A DNA stretch of 64,000 nt from positions 806,001-870,000 of the forward strand of contig NZ_JAMXLX010000002.1 in the NCBI RefSeq assembly GCF_024055605.1, written 5' to 3'. Both the position numbers and the translations under genes were made by a program. This stretch comes from Ciceribacter sichuanensis (GTDB lineage Bacteria > Pseudomonadota > Alphaproteobacteria > Rhizobiales > Rhizobiaceae). Below the pieces are notes generated by a model. The model was not told the origin of the DNA, did no database searches, and saw nothing but the letters and a program-made list of their open reading frames with translations. Of this stretch, positions 27,412-36,505 are shown one piece after another; positions within the stretch are counted from its first letter, which is position 1, and every line of letters starts with the position of its first letter.

Positions 27412-27499
27412 ATTGCCGTAATAGTCCCACTCAAAGCCTGATCACCGGAAATCGCGTGCCCTTTCAGGCCAGCCGGCAGCCCGACCGCACACACAAAAA

Positions 27500-27519
27500 C
27501 GCCCCGACGAAGCGGGGCG
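27500..27519 (-). terminator. terminator for the minus-strand receiver gene
   Basis: CGCCCCG-ACGAAG-CGGGGCG, a perfect 7-bp stem; the minus strand continues TTTTTGTG. It lies 30 bases past the receiver stop at 27550. Confidence 0.88.
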
Positions 27520-27549
27520 CAAGACGGGGAGGTTAAGCCTCTCGGAGGA

Positions 27550-27912
27550 TCAGGCAGCGATTGCCTTGTCGGTAAAGATCGTCGTCAGGATCTTGCGGTC
27601 GAACGGCTTCAGCAAGAAGTCGTTGGCGCCGGCGCGCTTGCCGGCCATCATCGTCTTGAGATCGGCTTCGACGACGCAATAGTAAATCCGCACGCTCTTG
27701 CCCTCGGGTAGCGCGCGAATGTTGGCGATCAGGTCCAGGGCGCCGTCGAGACCGGCGTCGATAATCGCGATGTTCGGCAGTTCCGTCTCACAGCGCAGGA
27801 TGGCATCGCGGGCAGACGCAGCTTCACTGACAAGGAAGCCAAGCTCCGAAAGGATCTTCTTGCCCACCTTGCGAACGACGTCGGAACCATCCACGATCAT
27901 TAAGCGCTGCAT
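27550..27912 (-). CDS. single-domain receiver protein, non-canonical
   Basis: 120 residues from the ATG at 27912 (GGGAG upstream), consisting of a receiver domain only. The phospho-acceptor Asp52 (IIDAG) and the late Lys of LLKPFD are present. The first acidic pocket reads VDGSD instead of V-D-D, so the second acidic residue is Gly9, and the usual Thr/Ser after strand 4 is replaced (IYYCVVEA). It lies 150 bases downstream of chpT on the same strand. CpdR and DivK are receivers of this size in the CtrA network, but the sequence does not look like either. It may be a partner of ChpT with altered phosphorylation. Confidence 0.82.
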   Translation of the reverse strand: MQRLMIVDGSDVVRKVGKKILSELGFLVSEAASARDAILRCETELPNIAIIDAGLDGALDLIANIRALPEGKSVRIYYCVVEADLKTMMAGKRAGANDFLLKPFDRKILTTIFTDKAIAA

Positions 27913-28062
27913 CGTCAACTCCCTGTACTGGTCTAATCCACAGGCGGGATTTCGATCCATGCAACCGAGCATAGGCGCTTTCAACTAAGGAAAGGTTACC
28001 GGAAGTCGCGTCCCGCCGTCCCGACTTGAGACAGAGCGGCGGGAGATGCTGACGAAGACAAC

Positions 28063-28710
28063 TCAGGCCGCAGGGATTTCCGCGGTAAAGGCGATGTGAT
28101 CTTCCGCGACGATATGCTTCAGTTCCATGCCGCATTCCTCGGCAAGCAGCACGGCGTAGTAAGGCTGGATCGAATGGGCATCGATCGCTTCTTCCACGGC
28201 ACCGTTGCAAATCTCCGCGTATTTCGGCGGCACCCGCATCATGCGTCCCTTGACCACGATCTTGAACTTGGCGTCGTATTCCGGGTTTTCCAGGAACACA
28301 TCCAGCGAACCGCCACGCGGGATCGCGCCATAAGCGACGAGGAAAAGGTTGAGCAGCAGCTTCACCCGGTTCTTGCCGATGATGGCGCGTGGACCGTTCC
28401 ACGACACCTCAGTCTTCTTTTCCGCGGCGGCAAAGTCCTTGGCGGCCTTTTCAGCTTCGCCCGTATCGATCGACGCACCGACCGAACCGGAAGCGCCGAA
28501 CGCCAGACGGGCGAATTTCAGGCGAACCGAAGCGTTGAGGGCGCTTGCGCGAATGAGGTCCATCGCATCCGCATCGGCCCCGCCCTCGTCGAGCAGTTCC
28601 AGACCGTTGTTGATCGCTCCGACCGGCGAGATCACGTCATGGCAGACCCTGCTGCACAGCAGAGCCGCAAGATCGGGGCCGGCGAGAGTGAGGTTCGGGT
28701 TTTTCGGCAT
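28063..28710 (-). CDS. chpT: histidine phosphotransferase ChpT
   Basis: 215 residues from the ATG at 28710 (AGGAGAG upstream). The N-terminal dimerisation helix contains the phospho-His24 in SRVCHDVISPVGAINNGLELL, the hallmark of ChpT, followed by a degenerate ATPase-like domain that does not bind ATP. ChpT relays phosphate from the hybrid kinase CckA to CtrA and CpdR. CckA is not in the window. Divergent from eipA across a short region holding a CtrA-like box. Confidence 0.95.
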   Translation of the reverse strand: MPKNPNLTLAGPDLAALLCSRVCHDVISPVGAINNGLELLDEGGADADAMDLIRASALNASVRLKFARLAFGASGSVGASIDTGEAEKAAKDFAAAEKKTEVSWNGPRAIIGKNRVKLLLNLFLVAYGAIPRGGSLDVFLENPEYDAKFKIVVKGRMMRVPPKYAEICNGAVEEAIDAHSIQPYYAVLLAEECGMELKHIVAEDHIAFTAEIPAA

Positions 28711-28814
28711 CGTCTCTCCTGAAGAACGCAATCCCGACGAAAGAGACCGGATAGGCCGAATCCCGGCGTCCGGCATGGTCGGATTCCTTTAGGCCATAAT
28801 GACACCATATTTGG

Positions 28815-28829
28815 TAAACCGATTATTAA
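28815..28829. promoter_or_regulatory. CtrA-like box between chpT and eipA
   Basis: TAAA-CCGATTA-TTAA, one mismatch from the palindromic CtrA consensus TTAA-N7-TTAA. It lies 105 bases from the chpT start and 72 bases from the eipA start. Confidence 0.55.
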
Positions 28830-28900
28830 GACGATGCTTTCTAAATTGGCCATAAGCACTGGAGATGCCGATTGCATCGAAATTCGGACGGAGGACCCCC

Positions 28901-29488
28901 ATGCGCCATTTGAGATTTAGCGACTTCGCAGGCCACCGACTGCTGGCAGCCGCCCTCTTGGTCATCACCGCATTGACCCTCGCCCCACGGCCGTCCTATG
29001 CCGACGGCGAATACAGCATCCAGGAAATCGTCGATGCCGGGCACGGCTTCTTCGGCGAAGCCAGTGGTGGCCTCGCCAAGGTCATCGAAAAAGCCTTCCA
29101 GCAATATGGCCTGCCGAACGGTTATATTCTCGGCCAGGAGGGCTCTGGCGCCTTCGTCGCCGGTCTCACCTACGGCGAGGGCGGCCTCTACACCAAGAAC
29201 GCCGGCCAGCACGATGTCTTCTGGCAGGGGCCCTCGCTCGGCATTGACTATGGCGGCAATGGTACGCGTGTCATGATGCTGGTCTACGACCTGCCGTCGG
29301 TGGACAGCCTTTACGCCCGCTACGGCGGCGTCAGCGGCTCGGCCTATGTGGTTGCCGGCCTCGGCATGACCGCGATGAAGAGCCGCAACGTCGTGCTTGT
29401 GCCGATCAGGACCGGCATCGGAGCCCGCCTCGGCGTCAACGTCGGCTACCTCAAGCTGACCCGCCAGCCGACCTGGAATCCTTTCTGA
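28901..29488 (+). CDS. eipA: envelope integrity protein EipA (DUF1134)
   Basis: 195 residues from the ATG at 28901 (GGAGG 6 bases upstream). Residues 1-38 form a signal peptide ending PSYA. The rest is DUF1134: GHGFFGEASGGLAKVIEKAF, QEGSGAFVAGLTYGEG and RYGGVSGSAYVVAGLGMT. In Brucella the periplasmic EipA is needed for envelope stress resistance and is reported to be under CtrA control, which fits its place next to chpT here and the CtrA-like box upstream. Confidence 0.9.
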   Translation: MRHLRFSDFAGHRLLAAALLVITALTLAPRPSYADGEYSIQEIVDAGHGFFGEASGGLAKVIEKAFQQYGLPNGYILGQEGSGAFVAGLTYGEGGLYTKNAGQHDVFWQGPSLGIDYGGNGTRVMMLVYDLPSVDSLYARYGGVSGSAYVVAGLGMTAMKSRNVVLVPIRTGIGARLGVNVGYLKLTRQPTWNPF

Positions 29489-29530
29489 TAAAGTCAGTTC
29501 GTACGGTTCGCACAAGCTTACTGGATTTTT

Positions 29531-29547
29531 CTATGCATCGTGCATAG
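29531..29547. other. short perfect inverted repeat
   Basis: CTATGCA-TCG-TGCATAG in the 147-base gap between eipA and the coiled-coil gene. It follows a TTTTT run and precedes AT-rich sequence; a weak terminator or an operator are both possible. Confidence 0.45.
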
Positions 29548-29635
29548 ATTAAATATTTGTCGAAGCTCACTTGCTCAGCGAAGCACGGAGCGATTATCGA
29601 ATTTGTTTGTTCGACGAACCTGAATTGGCGCGCCC

Positions 29636-30838
29636 GTGATCGAATATGGCCTGCTTTTTGGACTTGGATTTATGGCGGCCGCTCTGGTCGTGATGCTGGT
29701 TGCGCCTGCGATCCACCAGCGTATCGTTCTTTATACCGAGAACCGCCTGAAGGCGACGATGCCGCTCAGCCCCCAGGAAATCCGCGCCCAGAAGGACATG
29801 GCCCGCGCCGTCTATGCTGCGGAAAATGCCCGCACCACGCAGGAACTCACCCGCGAACGCGAAAAGTCGATCGCGCTGAAGCTTTCGAACGAGCAGCTTG
29901 GCCATGAGGCCGGTCGTCTCGTTGCGGAAAACCAGGACCTCCATGCGCAGATCAACGAAATGAGCGTGGAAGCCGCCGAATTCCGCTCCAAGCTGCGCCG
30001 CGCCGAGCTTGAAGCCGACAACCTCAAGGAAGCGCTGAAGCGTACCGAGGAAAACATCGTCGCCAAGGGACTCGAAATCGAGGCGCAGTCGAAGCGACTC
30101 CGTCTGATGGCCTCCGACATCGATAACATGAAGATCGAAGCTTCCAGCCGCGAAACCGAGATCGAGAACCTCAAGATGCGTGTCCAGACCCTGCGCGACG
30201 AAAGGGAGGAACTGCGTCGCGAAACCAAGCTTCTGACCAAGCGGGCAAAGGACGCCGAACTGCGCCTCGCCCAGGAGGAGCACAAGCTGCTGCGGCTCGA
30301 CGACCGCCTTGCCCGGCAGATGTCCGAGAACGTCGATAAGGACGCCACCATCGACCGCCGCCTGAAGGAAATCGCCCGCCTCAAGCAGAACCTCAAGTCG
30401 GCAAACGGCCAGCTGCGCCAGGTTGCCAAGACGCTGCGCGGCGCCAACCTGCCCGTGCCGGATTTCAAGGAGAGCGAAGTGGTGGAAGAAGAATTGATCG
30501 AACCCGCTCCCACCCTGCTGGCAGGCCCTGCACCGGAGATCGATATCGAACAGCTCGCCGAAGAGCTTCGTCATCGCCACACGGCGCTGACGGAACGCTT
30601 GCTGAAGGCCAAGTCGCCGGCGAACGACGATGCGCTGCGCGAGGAAATCGCCGATATCGCCGCCAAGATGATCGTCGTCACGGCTCACCGCGAAGGCGAT
30701 GGCTCACCGATCCCCGGCCTGCTGCGCAGTAAGTCGGTGAAGGGCGCCAATGCCCATCCGAGCCTCGCCGAACGCGCACTGGCTCTCGATCCTGCCCTTG
30801 GAGGTAAAACCTCCAGCCAGCACTCGGCAGCGGAATAG
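29636..30838 (+). CDS. membrane-anchored coiled-coil protein
   Basis: 400 residues from a GTG at 29636; no strong ribosome site is seen, but this start keeps the complete N-terminal helix (about residues 5-25, VVMLVAPAI). Residues about 45-280 are one long charged coiled coil rich in Glu, Lys, Arg and Leu, followed by a Pro-rich linker (about 285-305), a helical region and a Ser-rich tail. A single-span anchor with a long cytoplasmic coil suggests a scaffold or chromosome/division role, but there is no recognisable domain. Convergent with the SpoU methyltransferase. Confidence 0.8.
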   Translation: MIEYGLLFGLGFMAAALVVMLVAPAIHQRIVLYTENRLKATMPLSPQEIRAQKDMARAVYAAENARTTQELTREREKSIALKLSNEQLGHEAGRLVAENQDLHAQINEMSVEAAEFRSKLRRAELEADNLKEALKRTEENIVAKGLEIEAQSKRLRLMASDIDNMKIEASSRETEIENLKMRVQTLRDEREELRRETKLLTKRAKDAELRLAQEEHKLLRLDDRLARQMSENVDKDATIDRRLKEIARLKQNLKSANGQLRQVAKTLRGANLPVPDFKESEVVEEELIEPAPTLLAGPAPEIDIEQLAEELRHRHTALTERLLKAKSPANDDALREEIADIAAKMIVVTAHREGDGSPIPGLLRSKSVKGANAHPSLAERALALDPALGGKTSSQHSAAE

Positions 30839-30871
30839 GGCCGTATCAGAGCCTACGCCCTCACCCGTCGC

Positions 30872-31705
30872 TCAGGAAATCCGCCCCATGGCCCGCGCCA
30901 TGGAATAGAGCGCAATACCGGCCGCCGTTCCCACATTGAGACTGTCGAGATGAGGAGACTGGGCAATCCTTGCCGTCGCAAAGCGCGACAATATCTCGGC
31001 AGGCAATCCTTCACCCTCGGTTCCGACGACAAGCGCCATCCGATCGGTCGCGGGAATGGAACTGAGTTCGGTTGCTCCGGCAGGTGAAAGGGCCCAGATC
31101 GAGAAACCCGCATCAGCAAGCGACGACAGCATGGCCTCGGCGGAACCGCCGCGCGCATAAGGCGTAGCCAGCACCGAACCGACCGATACCCTGAGCGCCT
31201 TGCGATAAAGCGGGTCGCAACTGGTCTCGTCGAGCAACACCGCATCGGCGGAAAATGCGGCGGCGTTGCGAAACAGGGAGCCGACATTGTCATGGTTGGA
31301 AATCCCGCAGCCGACGAGCACCAGCGATGTCCCGGGCAGGCGCCCGACGAGATCAGCCGGCTCAGCGACCGAAAGCCGCTCTCCAAGCGCCAGCACGCCG
31401 CGATGCAGGTGAAAGCCCGCAATGGCATCGATCACCGCAGCATCGGCGACATAAACCGGGACATCCTCGGGAAAAGCGGCAAGGATATCGCCGACACCAT
31501 CCACGCGGTTCTTCAGGAGCAGGATCTTTTCCGCCCGGAAATCGCCTGCCGCCTGATGCGCCGCGGCCAGCATCCTGAGAACGACCGTTCCCTCGGCAAT
31601 AAAACGCCCGGAACGCCCCGTCAGGTCCCGCTCGCGGATCTGCGAGAATTCCGCAATGCGCGGGTCCCTCGGATCCTCGATGGTGATGAAAGCGCGTCCG
31701 GACAC
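30872..31705 (-). CDS. TrmH/SpoU family RNA 2'-O-methyltransferase
   Basis: 277 residues from a GTG at 31705. A substrate-binding N-terminal domain precedes the SPOUT domain with motif 1 SNHDNVGSLFRNAAAF, motif 2 LVVGTEGEGL and motif 3 IPATDRMAL/ LNVGTAAGIALY, which form the knot that binds S-adenosylmethionine. It methylates a ribose in rRNA or tRNA; the site cannot be assigned. It lies 12 bases after the small membrane protein gene and is probably cotranscribed with it. Confidence 0.92.
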   Translation of the reverse strand: MSGRAFITIEDPRDPRIAEFSQIRERDLTGRSGRFIAEGTVVLRMLAAAHQAAGDFRAEKILLLKNRVDGVGDILAAFPEDVPVYVADAAVIDAIAGFHLHRGVLALGERLSVAEPADLVGRLPGTSLVLVGCGISNHDNVGSLFRNAAAFSADAVLLDETSCDPLYRKALRVSVGSVLATPYARGGSAEAMLSSLADAGFSIWALSPAGATELSSIPATDRMALVVGTEGEGLPAEILSRFATARIAQSPHLDSLNVGTAAGIALYSMARAMGRIS

Positions 31706-31717
31706 GGGGGGATACCG

Positions 31718-32107
31718 TCAGTTTCCGGCGAGCGTCACGTCGGCGACGATACGGCCAACGGCGATATCGAAGACATAGGCCTTGCGCTGCCCGTCAGTTG
31801 CTTCGCCATAGAACAGGATCTGCGTGCCCGAAAGCGAGGTCGACAGCACGCGGAAGCCGGCGGGAAGCGCCGCGGTCGCGGCGACCGGCTGGTCGGCAGG
31901 CACGGCAAGGCCGCTGCCGACGGCGACGGGCCGCTCGGTGCCATCCGTACGCGTGACCTTGTAGACAATCGCTGCCAGCACCGCCATGAACATCAGGAGC
32001 ATGATGCCGCCGGATACGAGCTGAAGCTTCACCATCTTGCGGCGGACATTTTCCATCGCCGGATCGAGCGGCTTGTCTTCCTGTTCGTCGGGCTCGACAT
32101 TTGCCAT
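31718..32107 (-). CDS. single-pass membrane protein (DUF6476-like)
   Basis: 129 residues. An acidic N-terminus (EPDEQEDKPLDPAMENVRRKMVKLQ) is followed by one membrane helix (about residues 31-51) and a periplasmic beta-rich domain of about 75 residues ending VADVTLAGN. It resembles a small family of unknown function common in rhizobia. Divergent from rluD and upstream of the methyltransferase gene. Confidence 0.7.
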   Translation of the reverse strand: MANVEPDEQEDKPLDPAMENVRRKMVKLQLVSGGIMLLMFMAVLAAIVYKVTRTDGTERPVAVGSGLAVPADQPVAATAALPAGFRVLSTSLSGTQILFYGEATDGQRKAYVFDIAVGRIVADVTLAGN

Positions 32108-32287
32108 GGCTGGTATCCCGGGTCCTTGTCGTTCGCAGGGGCTCTTGTATTTTCCCTGCTGCGAACCTTAGCTCGGGGAAAACCGGCCATGATTTTCATG
32201 GCCGTCGATTGTGGATCGCATCGGTCTGTGCCAATTGGCAGCAAAACCTCTGCCGCAACGCCGGTGGTAGACACGCGGGATGACAGA

Positions 32288-33328
32288 ATGAACGACCCCT
32301 TTAAACAAGCAGAGACGTCAAGAAAAGAGCTGATTGCCGGCGAGGATGCCGAAGGGCGGCTCGATGCCTGGCTGACGACGGCACTGTCAGGCGAATTTTC
32401 CCGCAATCGCATCAAGGCGCTGATCGAGCAAGGGGCGATTGCCATCAATGGCGAGCCTGTCACAGAACCCAAGCGGAAGATCAAGCCTGGCGACCGTCTG
32501 TCCGTTGTCCTGCCGGAACCGGAGGACCCGGAGCCCAAGGGCGAGAACATTCCGCTCGAGGTGCTTTACGAAGACGACGACCTGATCGTCATCGCCAAAC
32601 CGGCCGGCCTTGTCGTGCATCCCGGCGCCGGCAACTGGACCGGCACGCTGGTCAATGCGCTGATCTACCATTGCGGCGACAGCCTGTCGGGCATTGGCGG
32701 CGTCAAGCGCCCGGGCATCGTGCACCGCCTCGACAAGGAAACCTCCGGCGTCATGGTGGTGGCCAAGAACGACGCGGCACACCGCCACCTCGCCGACCAG
32801 TTTGCCGATCATGGCCGTACCGGTCCGCTGGAACGCGCCTACCAGGCCATCGTCTGGGGCCGCCCCCGTTCGCTGCATGGCACGATCGACGCGCCGCTCG
32901 GCCGCGCCGGCGACCGCACCAAGCGCGCCGTCAAGCGCGAGGACAGCGATGACGCCCGCGAGGCGATCACCCATTACGAAGTGCTAGAGCGCTACGGCGA
33001 GAAACCCGATGCGAGCTGCCTCGCCTCACTGATCGAATGCCGGCTGGAGACCGGCCGCACCCATCAGATCCGCGTGCACATGGCCCATATCGGCCATCCG
33101 CTGATCGGCGATCCTGAATACGGCGCAGCCTTCAAGACCAAGGCAAACCTCCTGCCGGAACCGGCGAAATCCATCGTCAACGGTTTCCATCGCCAGGCGC
33201 TGCACGCCTACCTTCTCGCCTTCGAGCATCCGACGACAGGCGAGACCATGGCGTTCGAAGCCCCGATCCCGGACGACATGCAGCAGGTGATCGACGCCCT
33301 GCAGACCATCGAGCAACCCCGCCCCTGA
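32288..33328 (+). CDS. rluD: RluA/RluD family pseudouridine synthase
   Basis: 346 residues from the ATG at 32288; the frame is open far upstream but that part lies opposite the convergent genes. An N-terminal S4 RNA-binding domain (about residues 22-75) precedes the catalytic domain with HRLDKETSG (catalytic Asp149) and the Arg/Leu motif CRLETGRTHQIRVHM. RluD-type enzymes make pseudouridines 1911, 1915 and 1917 in 23S rRNA helix 69. RluC-like specificity cannot be excluded, but the length and proximity to rpoH fit rluD. Confidence 0.9.
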   Translation: MNDPFKQAETSRKELIAGEDAEGRLDAWLTTALSGEFSRNRIKALIEQGAIAINGEPVTEPKRKIKPGDRLSVVLPEPEDPEPKGENIPLEVLYEDDDLIVIAKPAGLVVHPGAGNWTGTLVNALIYHCGDSLSGIGGVKRPGIVHRLDKETSGVMVVAKNDAAHRHLADQFADHGRTGPLERAYQAIVWGRPRSLHGTIDAPLGRAGDRTKRAVKREDSDDAREAITHYEVLERYGEKPDASCLASLIECRLETGRTHQIRVHMAHIGHPLIGDPEYGAAFKTKANLLPEPAKSIVNGFHRQALHAYLLAFEHPTTGETMAFEAPIPDDMQQVIDALQTIEQPRP

Positions 33329-33467
33329 TCGAAGGACGGCGCAAATCATGATGCGGATGGACCTGCCCTCCATTGTGACGACCCGCCCGTAGCATTTCAT
33401 TAACCATGATTGTCTACCGGTTGTTAGCGAACCCGCATCTGCGGCGGCCTCGCTAGCATCGGGCATC

Positions 33468-36455
33468 ATGAGGAAACGACGGCTCTCGGCATATTCCCGG
33501 CACCTCGGGCTTTTCACCGCAATGGTCTCGGTGTCCATTGTGCAGCCTGCGCTCGCGCAGTCGGTCTGGACCGGTGCTTCCGATAACGAATTCTCCAACG
33601 ACGCCAACTGGAACCCCTCAGCACCCGGCGCCGGCGATGGCGCGACCGTTGCTACCGGCTCGCCGCAGGTGACCGGCAACTTCGTCATCACCGGTCTCGA
33701 CGTCAGCGGCGGCAACATCACCGTCACCAACACGGGCGAACTGACCGCCACCGGCGGCACAACGCTCAGTTCCGGCACGATCAGCATCAATGCCGGCGGC
33801 GTGCTCAATTCCAACGTCGAGATGAATGGCGGCGGCCTCTCCATCGATGGTGATCTCAACGGCGAGCTGACGTTCAATAGCGGCAACGTCACCGTCAACG
33901 GCACGCTCGGCAGTGCAGCGGTCGGAGCCACGACGGCGCTGACGAACAACGGGGATGTCGGCGATGTCGATGTGTCCGCGAGCGGAACCTTCGTCAACAA
34001 CACAGGCGCGACAGCCGGAGACGTCACGAATGCCGGAGCGACCTCCAACGCCGGCACCATCGCCTCACTGACCAACACCGCCGGCACCTTCATCAACAAT
34101 TCCGGCGGCACCGTAACAGGCGACACGACGGTGACGGGCGGAACGGTCACCAACAACTTCGTTATCACCGATGCCGATGTTGCCGCAGGCGCGACGCTGG
34201 TCAACAACCTCGGCGCCACCGCCGAGAACGTCACCAATGCCGGCACCCTCTCGAATTCGGGAACGATCGCCTCCGTCGAGAATACTGCGGGCATCTTCAC
34301 CAACAATTCCGACGGCACCGTTACGGGCCGGACCACGGTGGCGGGCGGCACCGTCACCAATGACGGCACACTCGGCAACGTCGATGTCGCAACCGGCGGC
34401 ACCTTCACCAATACGACCGGCTCGACGGCCGGCGATGTCAGCAATGCCGGGACATCGTCCAATGCCGGCGACATTGCCTCGCTGACCAACACTGGCGGCA
34501 CGTTCACCAACAATTTCGGCGGGACCATCAGCGGTGACACGACGGTGACGGGCGGAACGGTCACCAACAACTTCGTCATCACCGATGCCGATGTTGCCGC
34601 AGGCGCGACGCTGGTCAACAACACCGGCGCGACGGCGGGTAATGTCACCAATGCCGGCAACACCAGCAATGCCGGCACCATCGCCTCGGTCGAAAACACC
34701 GGCGGCACCTTCACCAACAATTCCGGCGGCGCAGTCACCGGGACGACGACCGTTACCGGCGGCACAGTCGTCAACAACGCCACGCTTGCCGACGTCGACA
34801 TCGGAGCGAATGGCACCTTCGTCAATAATAGCGGCGCGGTCGCGGATGCGGTCACCAATGCCGGCACCGGCTCCAACGACGGAACCATCGCATCGCTGAC
34901 CAACACGGACGGCCTCTTCTCCAACACCGGCACCGTCAGCGGCACGGCAGACGTTGCGGGCGGCACGCTCACCAACGACGGCACGGTACTCGGCGCCGTC
35001 GGGGTCTATGATGGCGGCATCCTCTCCGGAAGCGGCACAACGGCGGATCTCACCATCTATTCCGGAGGCACGCTTTCCCCCGGTCCCGGCATGCAGACGA
35101 TCTCCGTCAATGGCAACCTGACCTTCGTGGCCGGCTCGACCTTTCAGGTCGACATCGATGCGGGCGGCGATTCCGACAGCGTCGATGTCTCCGGCGCAGT
35201 GGTCATCGGCGGCGCGCTGGAGCTCATTGCCGGCACCGGCAGCTATACGCCCGGCATCGACTATACGATCATCACCGCCGCCTCCGGCATCACCGGCAGT
35301 TTCGACAGCGTCACGAGCGACTTCGCCTTCCTGACACCGGTGCTGACCTACAGCGGGGCCGATATCGATCTCAGCCTCGACCGCAACGACGTGGCCTTCG
35401 CTGATGTCGCCTCGACTGCCAACGGACGCTCGACAGCGGGCGCGGTTGAAGCGCTCGGCGCGTCGAATTCTCTCTACCTCGCCGTCGTTTCCGTGAACGC
35501 TGCAACGGCCACCGATGCCTTCTCGCAGTTGAGCGGCAAGGATCATGCCTCGCTGAGGAGCCGGATACTCCAGGACGGTCGTATTCCGCGCGAGGCGATC
35601 CTCGACCGGATGAGTGCCGTGCATGCCTCGCTTTCCGGCGCAGCGGAAGATCTGAACATCTGGACGGCGGGATACGGCACTTCGAGCCGGCTTGAGGGAG
35701 ACGGCAACGCCGCCGGGATCGATGGCAGGACCGCCGGCCTTTTCGTCGGCGCCGATGCGGCGGTGTCGGACGAATGGCGCGTCGGCGGCATGCTCGGTTA
35801 CGGCCGCACGAGCCTTGGTCGCCTGGCGGACTTCGACACCTATCACCTCGGCCTCTATGCCGGCAGCACCTATGGCCCGCTCGGCCTCACGGCGGGCACC
35901 ATCTACTCGGTGAATGAAGTATCGACAGCGAGAGATGTCTCCTTCAGCAATTTCGAGGACAGGCTGACGGCGGATTACCGCAGCGCCATGGCGCAGGCAT
36001 TCGCCGATATCTCCTGGACAACGAAGCTGGACGAAATGACGTTGCAACCCTTCGCCAATATCGCCTACCTCAACCTGAAAACCAACGGGTTCCGGGAAGA
36101 CGGCGGTGCAGCAGCGCTTTCAGCAGCCGGCGCCACCGACGATATAACCCTGTCCACGCTCGGCCTGCGATGGTCGGCCGACCTTGCGGCCGGTGAAATA
36201 CCGTTCATGGTTTCCGGCATGCTCGGCTGGCGTCATGCCTTCGGCGACCTCACCCCATCGACCAACTTCGCATTTGCCGGCGGCAGCCCCTTCCTGATCG
36301 AAGGCGTGACGATCCCGCGCGACGCCATGGTGGCCGAGGCAGGCATCACCGTCGCGCTCACGAAAAGCGCGAGGCTGAACCTGACCTATTCCGGCGAGTT
36401 CGGTTCCGGCTCGACATCCCACGCGGCCAAAGCCAATCTCAGGGTCGATTTCTAG
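33468..36455 (+). CDS. autotransporter with repeat-built passenger
   Basis: 995 residues. Signal peptide 1-31 (ends ALAQ), a short start (VWTGASDNEFSNDANWNPS) common in autotransporter adhesins, then a Thr/Asn/Gly-rich passenger that should fold as a beta-helix. Five tandem units of 69, 69, 69, 69 and 67 residues lie at 158-500. A linker region (about 520-630) with GGTLSPGPGMQTISVNGNL leads to a C-terminal autotransporter beta-barrel (about 710-995) ending LRVDF with a terminal Phe. It would be displayed on or released from the outer membrane. No clear ribosome site precedes the ATG. Confidence 0.92.
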   Translation: MRKRRLSAYSRHLGLFTAMVSVSIVQPALAQSVWTGASDNEFSNDANWNPSAPGAGDGATVATGSPQVTGNFVITGLDVSGGNITVTNTGELTATGGTTLSSGTISINAGGVLNSNVEMNGGGLSIDGDLNGELTFNSGNVTVNGTLGSAAVGATTALTNNGDVGDVDVSASGTFVNNTGATAGDVTNAGATSNAGTIASLTNTAGTFINNSGGTVTGDTTVTGGTVTNNFVITDADVAAGATLVNNLGATAENVTNAGTLSNSGTIASVENTAGIFTNNSDGTVTGRTTVAGGTVTNDGTLGNVDVATGGTFTNTTGSTAGDVSNAGTSSNAGDIASLTNTGGTFTNNFGGTISGDTTVTGGTVTNNFVITDADVAAGATLVNNTGATAGNVTNAGNTSNAGTIASVENTGGTFTNNSGGAVTGTTTVTGGTVVNNATLADVDIGANGTFVNNSGAVADAVTNAGTGSNDGTIASLTNTDGLFSNTGTVSGTADVAGGTLTNDGTVLGAVGVYDGGILSGSGTTADLTIYSGGTLSPGPGMQTISVNGNLTFVAGSTFQVDIDAGGDSDSVDVSGAVVIGGALELIAGTGSYTPGIDYTIITAASGITGSFDSVTSDFAFLTPVLTYSGADIDLSLDRNDVAFADVASTANGRSTAGAVEALGASNSLYLAVVSVNAATATDAFSQLSGKDHASLRSRILQDGRIPREAILDRMSAVHASLSGAAEDLNIWTAGYGTSSRLEGDGNAAGIDGRTAGLFVGADAAVSDEWRVGGMLGYGRTSLGRLADFDTYHLGLYAGSTYGPLGLTAGTIYSVNEVSTARDVSFSNFEDRLTADYRSAMAQAFADISWTTKLDEMTLQPFANIAYLNLKTNGFREDGGAAALSAAGATDDITLSTLGLRWSADLAAGEIPFMVSGMLGWRHAFGDLTPSTNFAFAGGSPFLIEGVTIPRDAMVAEAGITVALTKSARLNLTYSGEFGSGSTSHAAKANLRVDF
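33939..34967 (+). repeat. five tandem ~207-bp coding repeats
   Basis: Units start at 33939, 34146, 34353, 34560 and 34767 (207 bp each, the last 201 bp). Each encodes a unit with VTNAG, IASL/VENT and TVTGGT landmarks. Units 2 and 4 are much more alike than the others: 34122-34208 and 34536-34622 differ at one base in 87, suggesting a recent two-unit duplication or gene conversion. Confidence 0.93.
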
Positions 36456-36505
36456 GAAGATCGCCTAACCTCAACTCCGATGCCGATACATCACGGCCAG
36501 AGCCT

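Noticed and set aside
33939..34967. Possible CRISPR array because of regular repeats
   Set aside because: The units are 207 bp, keep reading frame and diverge at synonymous sites; they are protein repeats.
33026..36047. Two long minus-strand frames (about 650 codons each) opposite rluD and the autotransporter
   Set aside because: Their repetitive Val/Pro/Ser or Gly/Asp/Arg text is the complement of the Thr/Asn/Gly repeats; the plus-strand protein has a signal peptide and beta-barrel.
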